NCBI GenBank assembly: GCA_032207245.1 | Contig: CM063500.1 | Location: forward strand, 85,255,245 to 85,319,244 | From: Pardosa pseudoannulata | Lineage: Eukaryota; Arthropoda; Arachnida; Araneae; Lycosidae | Direction: 5' to 3' | Length of the DNA: 64,000 nt | The notes under the pieces: generated by a model | The model's input: only the letters and a program-made list of their open reading frames with translations | What the model was told of the DNA's origin: nothing | Database searches by the model: none | In this document: positions 23,597 to 35,399 of the stretch, in pieces | Position numbering within the stretch: the first letter of the stretch is position 1 | Layout: each line of letters starts with the position of its first letter | Made by a program: the position numbers and the translations under genes

Positions 23597-24345
23597 GGAT
23601 TAGAAGCCTGGGAAGGCCGCAGTTGAGATGGGCTGATTATGTAGAATTATATTTTTTCGCAATTAATGAGAAAACACTAGAGATCAGAGATCAATCAGAA
23701 GTCGGTATCGAGTTTCACTGGCTCATAACTGGATTTAATAGCCAACTACGAAAATGATGAGGATGAGACAACAAAAATATCAGCTCGTTAAAGACAGTTG
23801 AAGTGTTTTGGGTAACCTTTACCTACCAGAAGAATAAATAGACAGGGGCCATTTCCTTACAGCCAATATTTATTAGGATCTGTGTAAGCAGTGGGAAATT
23901 CGTGTATCGACTGGAAGTGATCTTTTTAGACGTCGTCAGACGTTTAGTCAGACGTTCTCTGGTATATCCACTAGAATTAGAAGTTGGGGAAGGCCACAAC
24001 TGAGATGGGCTGATTCTGTAGAATTTTATTTTCTCGCAATTGATGAAAAACATGGAGACCAAAGATCAATCAGAAGTCGTTATCGAGTTTCACCGGCCCA
24101 TAACTGGATTTCCTAGCCAACTACGAGAATGATGAGAATGAGGCAACAAAAATATCTGGTCGTTGAAGACAGTTGAGGTGGTTCGGGGAACTTTTAGCTA
24201 CCTGAAGAATAATTAGACAAGGACCATTTTCTTAAAGCCGATATTTATGAGCATCTACGTAAGCAGTGGGAAATTCTGTTCATCAACTGGAAGTGTTTTT
24301 AGACGTCTTCAGACATTTAGTCAAACGTTCTCTGATATAAAAGCA
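23597..24345 (+). repeat. 378-bp tandem duplication, possible retrotransposon tail
   Basis: Two units, with GGAAGGCCRCARYTGAGATGGGCTGAT at about 23611 and 23989, run to TCAGACGTTCTCTG. In the second unit one frame reads SWGRPQLRWADSVEF then RSIRSRYR, reminiscent of the GRPxxRWxD tail of arthropod non-LTR retrotransposon proteins. Many stops are present. Confidence 0.5.
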
Positions 24346-24733
24346 AAGAGTATTTTTCATTTTTTCATATATATTACTTAATAATGTCAAATTCTCTACA
24401 TTCAATATTTTTTCTATTACGTTCGGATAGAAAATATTTTCTTGTTTTTTGAAATGCCATCTCTAACGTTCCCAGCTTCCCTCGAACCCCAGATAAAGCT
24501 CTAGTTGTCAGCTCTATTATCTCCATTGCCAGCTTTAAACTTTACATTATAAAGTAAACAATATATAAAATCCTAACAAGAATTTAATAAGAGTAGGATA
24601 TTAAAAACGGTTTCCGAAGGAGAGGTCTTACCAACTATTGCCAAGCCGACTCCAGACTTTCTCTTTCTTACGTTACATGTGCTAATATTGTGTTTTATCA
24701 ATATAATATCTTCTTCTCTATTATCCTAATTAA

Positions 24734-25075
24734 CACATTGTATGCGGGACACGTACTAGTACGTTTTCTGACGATTGATTCTTCAGCGAAGGACACGTAC
24801 TAGTACGGATTAGTGTAACAACATGGTTTGTTTGTGGATACAAAAATAATGTTATATACAAGAAAATGAAGCCGAATGTTCTTGTTTACTACATAGATTC
24901 TGGAAAAATTTAGATAAATAAAAACTAGTTTTTACATCAGTCCATGCGGAACCACAGAACTGGAAGGTTGATTAAAAAAATCAATTTAGATTTAAAATTA
25001 ACTTTTTATTTATCTTTGTGAAAATGATATGATATGTATGTATATTTATATATTATATATATATATATAGATTTG

Positions 25076-25157
<82 letters not shown>

Positions 25158-25319
25158 CCTATTTATATATTTGTTTATATATTCAATATAAAATATGAAA
25201 ATTTGGTTAAAAAATTAAATAGTTTTTGATCTATTGAGATTTAACTGAATAACTAAATTTACATGCAAAAGCCCGCTCCCGGTACAATTATGCTGCGAAG
25301 TGTACCCGCACACAGCGTG
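24734..25319 (+). mobile_element. TTAA family C copy 2
   Basis: TTAA occurs at 24730-24733 and 25320-25323. The ends are CACATTGTATGCGGG and, reversed, CACGCTGTGTGCGGG. Two copies of the 12-bp palindrome CGTACTAGTACG lie at 24752-24763 and 24796-24807. A (TA)n tract at about 25080-25154 fills the middle. No coding sequence. Confidence 0.85.
25080..25154. repeat. (TA)n microsatellite inside TTAA element
   Basis: About 37 uninterrupted TA dinucleotides, with shorter TA tracts just upstream at 25040-25070. Confidence 0.95.
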
Positions 25320-25323
25320 TTAA

Positions 25324-26420
25324 AAAAGCCGTTAGGTACAGGCATCACCGAAACTTATAGGGGTATTGTAAAAAACACAAATACACTATATATAACCACT
25401 GGTTAGATATTAATCTGCTTAAAAACACACACTCGAATCAGGTAACTGATCCTTATAATTTTATGACTAAATCCTTATAATTTTGTAACTAGTTAACTAC
25501 TTCGTAAATGCTAGTTAAACAGAGGTATACAGAATACAGTCATTTTTGAACAAAAAATCCACCACCACCAATTAAAATTCAAAACCACGAAAATCCTTAC
25601 CGAAAGACACAGACTGTCTGGTAGCACAAATCTAGACTTAACGATGCAATCAGTTTTATAATCTTTATTAGGTATTTATACTTCAATACATATGATGCAT
25701 ATATTGTTCTATTTGCATACTACTAATCTTGATAATGTTTATGAAAAATATTTATTAATTTGCATATAATTTGAAAAGGCTTAAATTTTAGTTATATTTA
25801 AGATTTTATGCAGTGCACCTATTTTTGGATTTTTTAAAAATGGAAAGTGTATATTACACTATTTAAAAGTCCATACTTATATTTAAACTACAATTTAGAT
25901 AAACGAGATTAAAATAATGGAATACCCCTAAAATATTAAATAATATTCAGCTAAATAACTTTTAATTTCAGAAAAAATTTAAGTCAAACAGCTTCATTTC
26001 CACACTCGTTATATTTAAATGTTGCTTAATTATCTCTAAGCAGATTTGGCTATTTTCCCAAGCCAATAAAACTTGTGATGAAGTAAAAACTCTGATTTGT
26101 CACTTTAATTTAAAGTGTGATAAAAATGTTCGCTAATTATTCGAACCAGAGCTATAATGTATTTCAAAACATTCAGGTCTTTAAGTGAGTTTTAATTATT
26201 ATTTGGAGAATAATTTAGGAATATATTTGCTAATTGTACTACGTAACTGTAAATTGCATTTCTTAAATTAAGTTCTCTTAAAATTAAAAAAAAACAAAAA
26301 AGGGGGAATTTTTTTTTCAGAGACCGGATCTACACCCCCCCTCCCTTCCAGGGGTAAAAAATTAATTAGAGTGATTGAATGTAATTAGTAATAATAATTT
26401 TAAATGTAGGTTATATAAGA
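25324..26420. other. AT-rich DNA without recognised feature
   Basis: No coding or mobile feature is seen. A short C-tract/G-tract patch at 26300-26355 is unexplained. Confidence 0.45.
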
Positions 26421-26423
26421 AAA

Positions 26424-26862
26424 ATTTGTAAATACGAAGGACATTTATGCAGTAAAATATTATTTTTCACATATTGAAATATACTACACTAATTACAAAA
26501 CTTTTTGGTTTCTTTTAGTTGAGATAACCATACAATATTTTTGTAACCTTTTCCGTTACCTGTAAATTTATTTGTCTATCAATAATCAAGTTCATCTAGA
26601 ATAACTTTGCCTATTCTGAATAAAACAAAGTTATTAAGTTTATTTTATTAAAAATTTATAAATACGAAGGACATTTATGCAGTAAAATATTATTTTTTAA
26701 CATATTGAAAAATGCTACACTAATTACAAAACTTTTAGTTTCTTTTAGTTGAGATAACCATATAATATTCTTGTAACCTTTTCTGTTACCTTTAAATTAT
26801 TGTCTCAAGCAATAATCAAGTTCATCTAGAACAACTTTACCTATTCTGAATAAAATGAAGTT
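26424..26862. repeat. 230-bp tandem duplication
   Basis: AAATACGAAGGACATTTATG begins copies at 26430 and 26660. Identity stays high to CCTATTCTGAATAAAA. Confidence 0.9.
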
Positions 26863-27021
26863 ATTTTAAGAACTGGCAGTAAACTGTTTAAATTTGAGAG
26901 ACATTTTTGTTTCAATTTAAGGAAATCAACTGGTACATCACATTAAATAGATTAGAAATACCTGGTACTACTATGAAATAGGTTGTTATACTCTATATGA
27001 TTGTGTGGTTTTTGTCTTTAA

Positions 27022-27597
27022 CCCTTTAAAGAACGGTGGTTTTGTAGCGAATCCACCTGTTAAAAGCTTCTTTTTTCTACTTTTTAAAGACACATGAACG
27101 ATTTTTTTTTTAATTTTCTGACATTTTAAACTTATAGCAGATAAACAATACTACACTTAATTCGTTTTTTCATTTGAAATATTCATTTTTAAACCTGCTT
27201 TATCCATAAAATTTAGAAATTCGATTTATCTTCCTTGTGATCCCAAATACTTCTATTTATCCAAATAACACGTAAAAACTGTTTTGCTATTTTTTATTAT
27301 GCACGTTTAATGATAATTATTTATTGTACTCTCACCTTAATAAAGATTTAATTAAAGTATTATTTTCACACAGTAGAAAGGGATAATTTTACATTTAAAC
27401 CAGCCTTCTAAACTTTCTTCCTCCTAATGAATGCACACTTTTTTCACGTATTTGTACATTTATATGGTTCATAAGTAACATTTATAGACTAATTTCATTA
27501 AATTCTAAGAAATTTATATTGGTGTCCTTTTAAAACTATTTCTGTCGTAATAAATTCGAACATTCTTTTTCTCTTTTGTACATTTATTACCTGAGGG
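27022..27597. mobile_element. TTAA-flanked element related to 14897-16287
   Basis: TTAA occurs at 27018-27021 and 27598-27601. The left end is CCCTTTAAAGAACGGTGG; the right end reversed is CCCTCAGGTAAT. About 576 bp with no coding motif. The left 100 bp resemble the reversed right end of the 14897-16287 element. Confidence 0.65.
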
Positions 27598-27789
27598 TTA
27601 AGTACATTTTTTGAGTGTTGATGTATAGTGAAGTCACGTTATGACCATCGTCATTATTATATAAATTAATTTGACTTAACTTATGTTGTGTCTCAGTAAA
27701 AAAAAAAACTAGACATTACGAAAAAGAAATCATTATTGAATTTATTGAATTTATTGAAACAAGATGTTAAATTGAAAGTAAAAATTTAT

Positions 27790-28800
27790 TAATTAATTGA
27801 CAACTAGTTGAACATTCAAAATTATATAAATTTTTATGACTATCATATTATACACAAAAACTTTACATTCAAAATTATTAAAATTAAATTAAAAAAGGAA
27901 AATAAAATTAAAAAAAATAGACAGATCATCAAATACAAAAGAGAGCAAATTAACATTCAAAATTATAAAAAATTTATTGAAAAAGGATGTTAAATTTAAA
28001 AAATGTCTAAAATTATCATAATTAATTGACAACTAGTTGAACATTCAAAATTATAAAAAATTAAATTAAAAAAAGGAAAGGATAAAATTAAAAAAAATGT
28101 CTATAGACAGATCATCATATTAATACACAAACGGAAAGCAAATAATTAACATTCAAAATTATAAAAAATTAAATTAAAAAAAGGAAAGGATAAAATTAAA
28201 AAAAATGTCTATAGACAGATCATCATATTAATACACAAACGGAGAGCAAATAATTAACATTCAAAATTATAAAAAATTAAATTAAAAAAAGGAAAGGATA
28301 AAATTTAAAAAATGTCTATAGACAGATCATCATATTAATACACAAACGGACAGCAAATAATTAACATTCAAAATTATAAAAAATTAAATTATAAAAAGGA
28401 AAGGATAAAATTAAAAAAATGTCTATAGACAGATCATCATATTAATACACAAATGGAGAGCAAATAATTAACATTCAAAATTATAAAAAATTAAATTAAA
28501 AAAAGGAAAGGATGAAATTAAAAAAATGTCTATAGACAGATCATCATATTAATACACAAACGAAGAGCAAATAATTAACATTCAAAATTATAAAAAATTA
28601 AATTAAAAAAAGGAAAGGATAAAATTAAAAAAATGTCTATAGACAGATCATCATATTAATACACAAATGGAGAGCAAATAATTAACATTCAAAATTATAA
28701 AAAATTAAATTAAAAAAAGGAAAGGATAAAATTAAAAAAATGTCTATAGACAGATAATCATATTAATACCCAAACGGAGAGCAAATAATTAACATTCATC
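27790..28800. repeat. 107-bp minisatellite with central palindrome
   Basis: TGTCTATAGACA, a perfect 12-bp palindrome, recurs at 28098, 28206, 28313, 28420, 28527, 28634 and 28741, i.e. every 107-108 bp. ACATTCAAAATTATAAAAAA and GATCATCATATTAATAC lie around it. Degenerate partial units extend left to about 27790. The units are nearly identical, so expansion is recent. Confidence 0.97.
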
Positions 28801-30784
28801 TTCCATTCCACAAAAAATAGGTTAAGCAGTGGATAAAAAGTAAATCTGTTTTTAATGCCATGAATAGAAGCTAAATAAATGAAATTTCTATTGTCTTAAA
28901 TATAACTTTTAAATACAATTTTCAGTTTTCTTGAATGAATATGTGGAAGTGTTAATACATGGGAATATTACCACTTCAACACACACCTTTAAAAGCGCGT
29001 TTTATATTCCTTTTATCTTTGAAATATCTCCAATCAGAACTGTCATGATCAGATATAATTGGCAGTATCGATTGCTTTTATTTATTTATTTATTTTTAAA
29101 CAGGATGTAGTACAGTTCTAAAAGTCATACGATGATGTGTTAAGTATATATGATTTCTAATCTTTGCACATAATGTTTTGCTGATTGGACGCAGCTCCGG
29201 GTTCCTCTTCTCTCCGTGGGTAGTAGGCTTCTCCTCAGTTTCCATTCTTGCTGCTGGGCATAAAGTCCACAAGTGTGTCTTTCTCATCAACATTCCATTT
29301 GCCTGGCAGCACGATGAAACACCGCCAAGCGCAGCACTAAAAACACAATGTGTGGAGTGAGGATATGTCATCATATCATAAAAAGGGTGAATTTATAAAA
29401 CATCGCCACACTCGCCAAGGAGAATGCCAAGTGACTTGTTGGTGTGCGTGATTGAAAATCCAGAGCAGCTTATGCGATAAAAAAAGTAGCTTTTCGTCTC
29501 ACCAACGTAATAATTAGGAGCTTGATAGGGAAGGTACAAACAGGGTATTTTTGTTTAAGACAGGCTTCATAGAATTAAAATAAACTAAAAAAGTATCAAA
29601 ATTGGAAAATTAAAAGTAATTTTTCCTGTAAAAAAATGTTACTAGTGCCTTGTATAAATGTAAAAATAGCAAATTAAATTTTTCGAAATGGATTTATTTT
29701 AATTATATTTTTTATTATGAGTAAATAATTGCTTAAAATCAAAGGGATATGGAAGGTAGATATGATCCTAAAGTGTTTGAAATATTCCCGAAATCTCAAC
29801 ATATTTTACTTAAAAATGAATTTAAAGTTAATAAAAATTTTATTTTACACTGTCTGAATAATTATATTTAGTAAGAACATAGGCAAAAAAAAAGTAATTT
29901 TGCTTATAATTCTTAGTCATCTTTCACAGTTTAACACATAATTCCGCTAAGTCCGCTACAACGAACAATCAAATAAATAAAATCTTTATAATAAATATAT
30001 ATTTTTATCGATACTATATAACATATTAAATATATTATATATTATTATTATTAATTATTATTATTTTTTAAATTATTATTATTGTTATTATTATTTATTT
30101 AAATATATTTTTAATCGATATTTGAAAAAACATCTTGTTAAATTAAGGATTAAATACATGAAAATATAAATCTTTTAGTCCTATTTTGCTAATAAAAAAT
30201 ATCTACTGTCTCCTTAATTGATTCTTTGATTCTGATTGTGAAATTCGATTTCAAATTAATTTCCTCATTTAAATTAACTCATACATCAATTGATTACATT
30301 ACATTAACTCATTTAAATTAATTGAAGTAAAATAATTATGTTTCCATTAACCAAATATTTTTCCTTTCTTTTTAACCATAGGTAAAATTCATTTATAAAG
30401 AATAAAAGTTACATGCAAGTGCAATAAAATGTATGGAAGAGTATGTGAAAAAACAAAATTATTTTATAAGGTGTACTTAGTACAGTAAAAAATCTTTATT
30501 AACTTAAAACATTTTGCTTTTTATTTTCCTTTTGCCTTTTTAACCAATAAAGCTTGCCATAAAAAAGCTAACACCTCATTAATTGTAGCAAGTATTTTTA
30601 AATAAAATGCAACAATAAAATAAAGTTTTTTTCCCTATTTAATTCCATGCATCATAAAAGTAATATAAAAAATAATTAAGATATAAAACAAATAATAGAA
30701 ATAAATACTATTTTTAATATTTGAATGATAAATAAAATACAGTCGGATTTAAACGAATTTTAAACTACAAAGAAATGAATCATA
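28801..30784. other. AT-rich DNA with one GC-richer island
   Basis: The island at about 29150-29460 contains open frames on both strands (up to 92 codons, minus strand), with no family I can name. The codon context does not tell which, if any, is real. A (ATT)n tract lies at 30035-30105. Nothing else is supported. Confidence 0.4.
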
Positions 30785-30879
30785 ACAGTTGGGCTGAAAA
30801 ATTCGTAGGCTGGCACATATATGGCACTATAAGTATTAAATCCATATGAGTTTTAGTTAAATTCTAACATTTCAAAGAT

Positions 30880-31061
30880 TTTGGTTTGGTTTGGTTTGGA
30901 GTGCTACGATCTACTTTTTGCAACACGAGGGCTAATGAGACCAGGACCTACTGCTTAAAGCCGACTCCGAACGGCTACGAATATCCATGCCACAGTGGGA
31001 TTCGAACCCAGGAACTCCGGTACCGAAGGCCAGCACCCTAACCGTTCGGCCATCGTTCGGC
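30880..31061 (-). mobile_element. tRNA-derived SINE, copy 2 (in mariner)
   Basis: It is flanked by AACATTTCAAAGAT (30866-30879) and AACCTTCCAAAGAC (31062-31075), a diverged 14-bp target duplication. Reversed, it begins GCCGAACGATGGCCGAACGG and has the canonical B box GGGTTCGAATCCC and a (CCAAA)n tail. It lies between the 5' end and the transposase relic of the mariner. Confidence 0.93.
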
Positions 31062-31158
31062 AACCTTCCAAAGACACTTGTATAAATTTGACAGCTGTTG
31101 GACTATTAATTTGTGAGATATAGTATTGAGTGAAGCAACTTTTGTTAGTTTTAAAACA

Positions 31159-32108
31159 ATGAATAAAAAGGAATTTCTTGTGTTAGTAAAGCATTGCTGT
31201 TTAGTGAAAAATATACCATTGAAGACAAGGCTTGGTTTGATAAACATTGTTCGGACTCTGCACTAGGAAAATCACCTGTTCAGTAGTGGTTTGTTAAATT
31301 TAAACGAGGCGAAATGAGCACCGAGGTCGATGCAAGTCCACAAAATAATTTTGGATAACCGTAAAGTGAAGTTGATCGAGATATCTGGGACTCTAAAGAT
31401 ATACAAGGAACATGTTGGACATATCGTGAAAGAATATTTAGGTATGTGAAAGCTCTGAACAAAGTGGGTGCCGCGCGAGCTCACAGTCGACCAAAAATAA
31501 CAACGGATTAATGATTTTGAGCTGTGTTTGAAGCTGTTTAATCGTAATAAACACGAATTTATGCATCGACAAGGGACAATTGATGAAACATGGTTCCATC
31601 GTTTTACTCCAGTGTCTGATCTACAGTCAGCCGAGTGAACTGCACTTAATGAACCAACTCCAAAGCTTGGAAAGACGCAACAATCTGCTGGCAAGGTTAT
31701 GACATCAGTAATTTGGGATACTCATGGTATAATATTCATCGACTATCTTAAGGGAAAAACATCATTGACTATTACATAGCATAATTGGAGTGTTTGAAGG
31801 ACGAAATTAAGGAAAAATGGCCCAATTTGAAGAAGAAGAAAGGAGTGTTTCATCAAGACAATGCATCAAGTCACAAGTCAATCAAAACGATGGCAAAATT
31901 ATATGAATTGAGCTTCTAATTGCTTCCAGATCCACTTTATTCTGATGATCTGTCCCCCAGCTACTTTTTCCTGTTCTCAGACCTCAAGAGAATGCTCGCT
32001 GGAATGAAATTTAGAGCCGATGAAGAAGTAATTGCCGAAATTGAGGCCTATTTTGAGACTAAAGGCAAATCGTACTATAAAAATAGTATCGCCACTATAA
32101 TTGTATGA
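31159..32108 (+). pseudogene. Mariner transposase pseudogene
   Basis: Mariner transposase is a DD34D cut-and-paste enzyme. Visible landmarks: the start MNKKEFLVLVKHC at 31159, DETWFHRF (about 31582), first-Asp context GIIFIDYL, HQDNASSHKS (31851 on) and YSDDLSPSYFFLF (31937 on). At least eight stops or frame changes interrupt it, so no enzyme can be made. Confidence 0.93.
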
Positions 32109-32375
32109 CCACTATAATCATTGTATCGCCCTTGAAGGTAACCAAATTCAATAATAAAATCAAATTTTATCAAACAGTTTTTTTTCTATATTAGTCTACG
32201 AACTTTTCAGCCCAACTGTTATAATATCTTATCTAAATGTAATAATACAATTCTTTAATGTAATACATTAGTATGGTTTTGAAAAGTTGAATTTCTAAAA
32301 TTTAGTTCAAGGAGTACAAAATATCACTTTTATAATATTTCCAACATTGTTCCCCTACGCTCATTATCTTAGTGA

Positions 32376-32775
32376 AGAACTATAGATGTGGGATTGGTCA
32401 ACTGATACTTCTCGAACAAATAATAAGATATTTTCTCCTAGACTCCTCTTTGGAGTACAACTTGCAACAGCGGTGACTGTACTGAAAGGCTGAAACAATA
32501 CCTACGATCACGTTACATGTATTCTGGATGAAATACGAGACTGTATACGTCATCCATATTCCATAGAAAAAACTCCAAGAACTGTAGATGTGGGATTGGT
32601 CACTTGACACTTTTCGACCAAACAATAAGATGTTTTCTCCTAGATATTTGGAAGACAACTTGCAAGAGCAGTGAACTGTACACTAAAAGACTGAAACAAT
32701 ACCTAAGATCACGTTACATGCATTTTGGATGAAATATGAGACTTTATAGGTCATCCATATTCCATAGACAATAGC
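32376..32775. repeat. 200-bp tandem duplication
   Basis: GAACTRTAGATGTGGGATTG opens units at 32376 and 32578. CATCCATATTCCATAGA closes both. Confidence 0.9.
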
Positions 32776-34555
32776 ATCCATAACATAGTACGCATTAGTT
32801 CAGCTATGGGAGTTGCTAAGTTTCTTCAAGTCTCTTCCAGAAATAGTTGTTTTTTAATATTTCAAATGTACAGTTACTGAAACACAAAATGATAAAAAAA
32901 CAATATTAAATTTTAAACTCTTTTTTAAAACAGGAACGATTAATTACCTTGTCTACAATAGGTTACCAAATATGTTGCGTTTAATTGAGCTTTTTCTATT
33001 CAAATGAAAAAATAAAACTAATCCACATTACAACTTTGATATCAGTAATAATACTATTCAGTGATTTACTTTTAATGTATTTTAATGGATAGAAATATAA
33101 AGTAAATACCTTAAAGTGACACCTAATTGGTTTTATTGGTACCTACATCAGTTAACTATTCTAATGGGATTCTCTACACTTTCAGACAACAGTGTATATC
33201 TGAAGTTCTATAGCTAAAGCAAATTCAAAAGCCGATAGCTAGAAGGTAAGGTATTGGTTCATATTTTTTACCTTTGTGTGCAAAAGTTTTTTATATCACG
33301 TGATCCCTTACGTGCTTCAAAATAGCTTTTGGATACAAGCCTCTACCAATTAGAAATTTTGGCTGAGCATTTGATACTTCGTATTATAAAATAAGTTAAA
33401 AAATTTTCCGCAATCTAATCGAACTTTTTCTATTCTAACCTTGAATGTCCGTAGCATCATGTACTAATAATTAATCATATCATTGTATCCCTATTACATT
33501 ATCATAAATTAAATGTGGCTCTTAATATAAAGCTTCATATCTCCCTTAAGAATGAAATGTAATAATTTTCGGCTACTAAGAAATATTCATTTCTGAATAG
33601 TAGTTTCCTCAACTACCTATCTAACAAATAAATAATACTGAGACTTTCATAATCCCCATTAGACTTTGTGTTTCTTTTTTTCTGTGCAATAATACTCGAA
33701 AGCATGTAGACAGTCTTATATTCGCATAAATGAATATACATGAAAGACTAATACCGTCATTTGATACCAGATAAAGATTAGATATTACATGCCCATTTGA
33801 AAAGGAAATGAATTTCGTTTGGTCTCAGCGAGTGTCATACAGGTGAATCGGAGAAATACTTTTTCAAATAAACCAAATGGTACTCTGAAATAATCCTAAA
33901 AGTAGGACTGATAGCACCATCTGTACAAATGTCCTTTATAATGAGAGCCTTTGTAACTCTATCAAAAAATATTCCAGTTTCTACCATTTCAGAAATTTAT
34001 TATTTTATTTATTATTATAACCCAAATCAAAATACATATTACATATTATAAATTTAAAAAGTAAGGTCACTTTTAAAATCGAGTAAGGTTTTGCTTAGTA
34101 AAATAATAATTATTTATATTTATTTCTAAATTATGAGTTTAAACAGGAATTGCTTTTGGTCAAATAAGTATATACTACTATAGAGGGAAACTCCATTTTA
34201 ATTTTTAATTTATTTATAATATCGTGTTATACGGTATAATTTCATATCAATTTCATCAACTATATTAACTTCTGACAGTAAATTTTAAAATTGTACAGAG
34301 AAAAACCTAAAGTGATACTTTAAAAAACTAACTACCTTTGCGATTAAAATGTGTGTCTATAGTTATAAACACTGGGGGATATTTTCTGCATTAATAAAAG
34401 GAAAATTTTTAAATTCCTTAATAAACACTGTGGATAGGCAAGGTAATTCAGACTCTAAGAATAGAATTAGACTTAACGTAAGCGTAAAGTGGAAGTAGCG
34501 TGGTAGTTTTGATGGATAGAGGGTTTACCCTAACTGGAATTTTAAAATATGAATT
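32776..34555. other. AT-rich DNA without recognised feature
   Basis: No gene, array or transposon boundary is supported here. Confidence 0.45.
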
Positions 34556-34864
34556 GTAATAAATATGTTGTAATATACTTACAACCATAACACCAGTGTT
34601 CGGTTACAAGTTGAAACACAGCATGAATATATTATTGTATATTGAGATTCATACATTTATTCTGTAGATTCATTTACAAATTGCTTTTGGTTATCATATA
34701 TCATAATCATCAATTATTTATGTCTTATATTTACACCATAATTATTACAATTATCCTTATAACGCTTAATTATTCAATTACAAGATTAAATCATTAATAG
34801 AGGCCTAAGTGACTGTAAAGATTATTTTATCTTTACCTCCATTACAGGAACAGGGTAACAGGCA

Positions 34865-34874
34865 GGGGCTTTCC
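34865..34874 (+). promoter_or_regulatory. kappaB-like motif GGGGCTTTCC
   Basis: The sequence fits the NF-kappaB/Rel consensus GGGRNTTYCC except for C at the fifth-position pair. It lies in the first of two 99-bp repeats. Function is not shown. Confidence 0.3.
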
Positions 34875-34963
34875 TCACGCGGTGTCGGTCAGGGCTCACA
34901 GGCCGAGTTGGTGATGGTGAGCGGGGCTGTGTCGGTCCTTCGGTGGGTCCAAATGATCAGGCA

Positions 34964-34973
34964 GGGACTTTCC
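34964..34973 (+). promoter_or_regulatory. kappaB motif GGGACTTTCC
   Basis: This is an exact match to the classic kappaB site, 99 bp after the similar GGGGCTTTCC. Chance occurrence is possible. Confidence 0.35.
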
Positions 34974-35361
34974 TCATGTGGTGTTGGTCTGGGACCAGGG
35001 GACGAGTTGGTGATGACGAGCGGGGTCCCACTTCACTCTCGAATAACGACTTCAACTCCTCTTCTCAATTCGTTTCAAACTCCTCACCTCGGTTTTGACG
35101 CCCCTTTTTCTTCCTTTCCAATCACCTATTTCGGGAAATTTTCCCACATCTGCATCCCCTTCAGGAGTGCAGGTGGGCTCATTAAATTAGCCCCTTTTGT
35201 GCAAGCTGACATTACTTTTTAGCTCCTGCTCCCATAACTCACGGTTACATCTCTATGCGAGCTTGATCGTTACGCTGCTATTCCGTGATCTATACCTTCT
35301 CTGCGGGGGTACCTAAACTAGACGAGCACAATTGGAGTCCTAAATTCCTCTAGGAAATCTC

Positions 35362-35399
35362 TCCCACGGCTGTGCATGCACGTGCAGACCACCGTGGGA
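35362..35399. other. Perfect 8-bp stem hairpin with palindromic loop
   Basis: TCCCACGG pairs with CCGTGGGA. The loop contains two overlapping palindromes, GTGCATGCAC and TGCACGTGCA. It closes the GC-rich block. Confidence 0.7.

Larger units (their letters stand above)
30785..32219 (+). mobile_element. Dead mariner element carrying a SINE
   Basis: TA target duplication at 30783-30784 and 32220-32221. Inverted ends start ACAGTTGGGCTGAAAA and match over about 28 bp with few mismatches. Without the 182-bp SINE and its duplication the element is about 1.24 kb, typical for mariner. The plus strand carries a transposase relic with many stops and frameshifts. Confidence 0.96.

Noticed and set aside
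27790..28800. CRISPR-like array
   Set aside because: A eukaryotic minisatellite: the whole 107-bp unit is repeated with no unique spacers.
29096..29374. Overlapping frames on both strands in a GC-rich island
   Set aside because: Neither strand shows a known domain; a retrotransposon zinc-knuckle reading was considered but the Cys/His spacing does not fit.
34809..35222. 137-codon frame as a gene
   Set aside because: It spans a 99-bp direct repeat in a GC-rich block; GC-rich DNA gives long frames by chance and no domain is visible.
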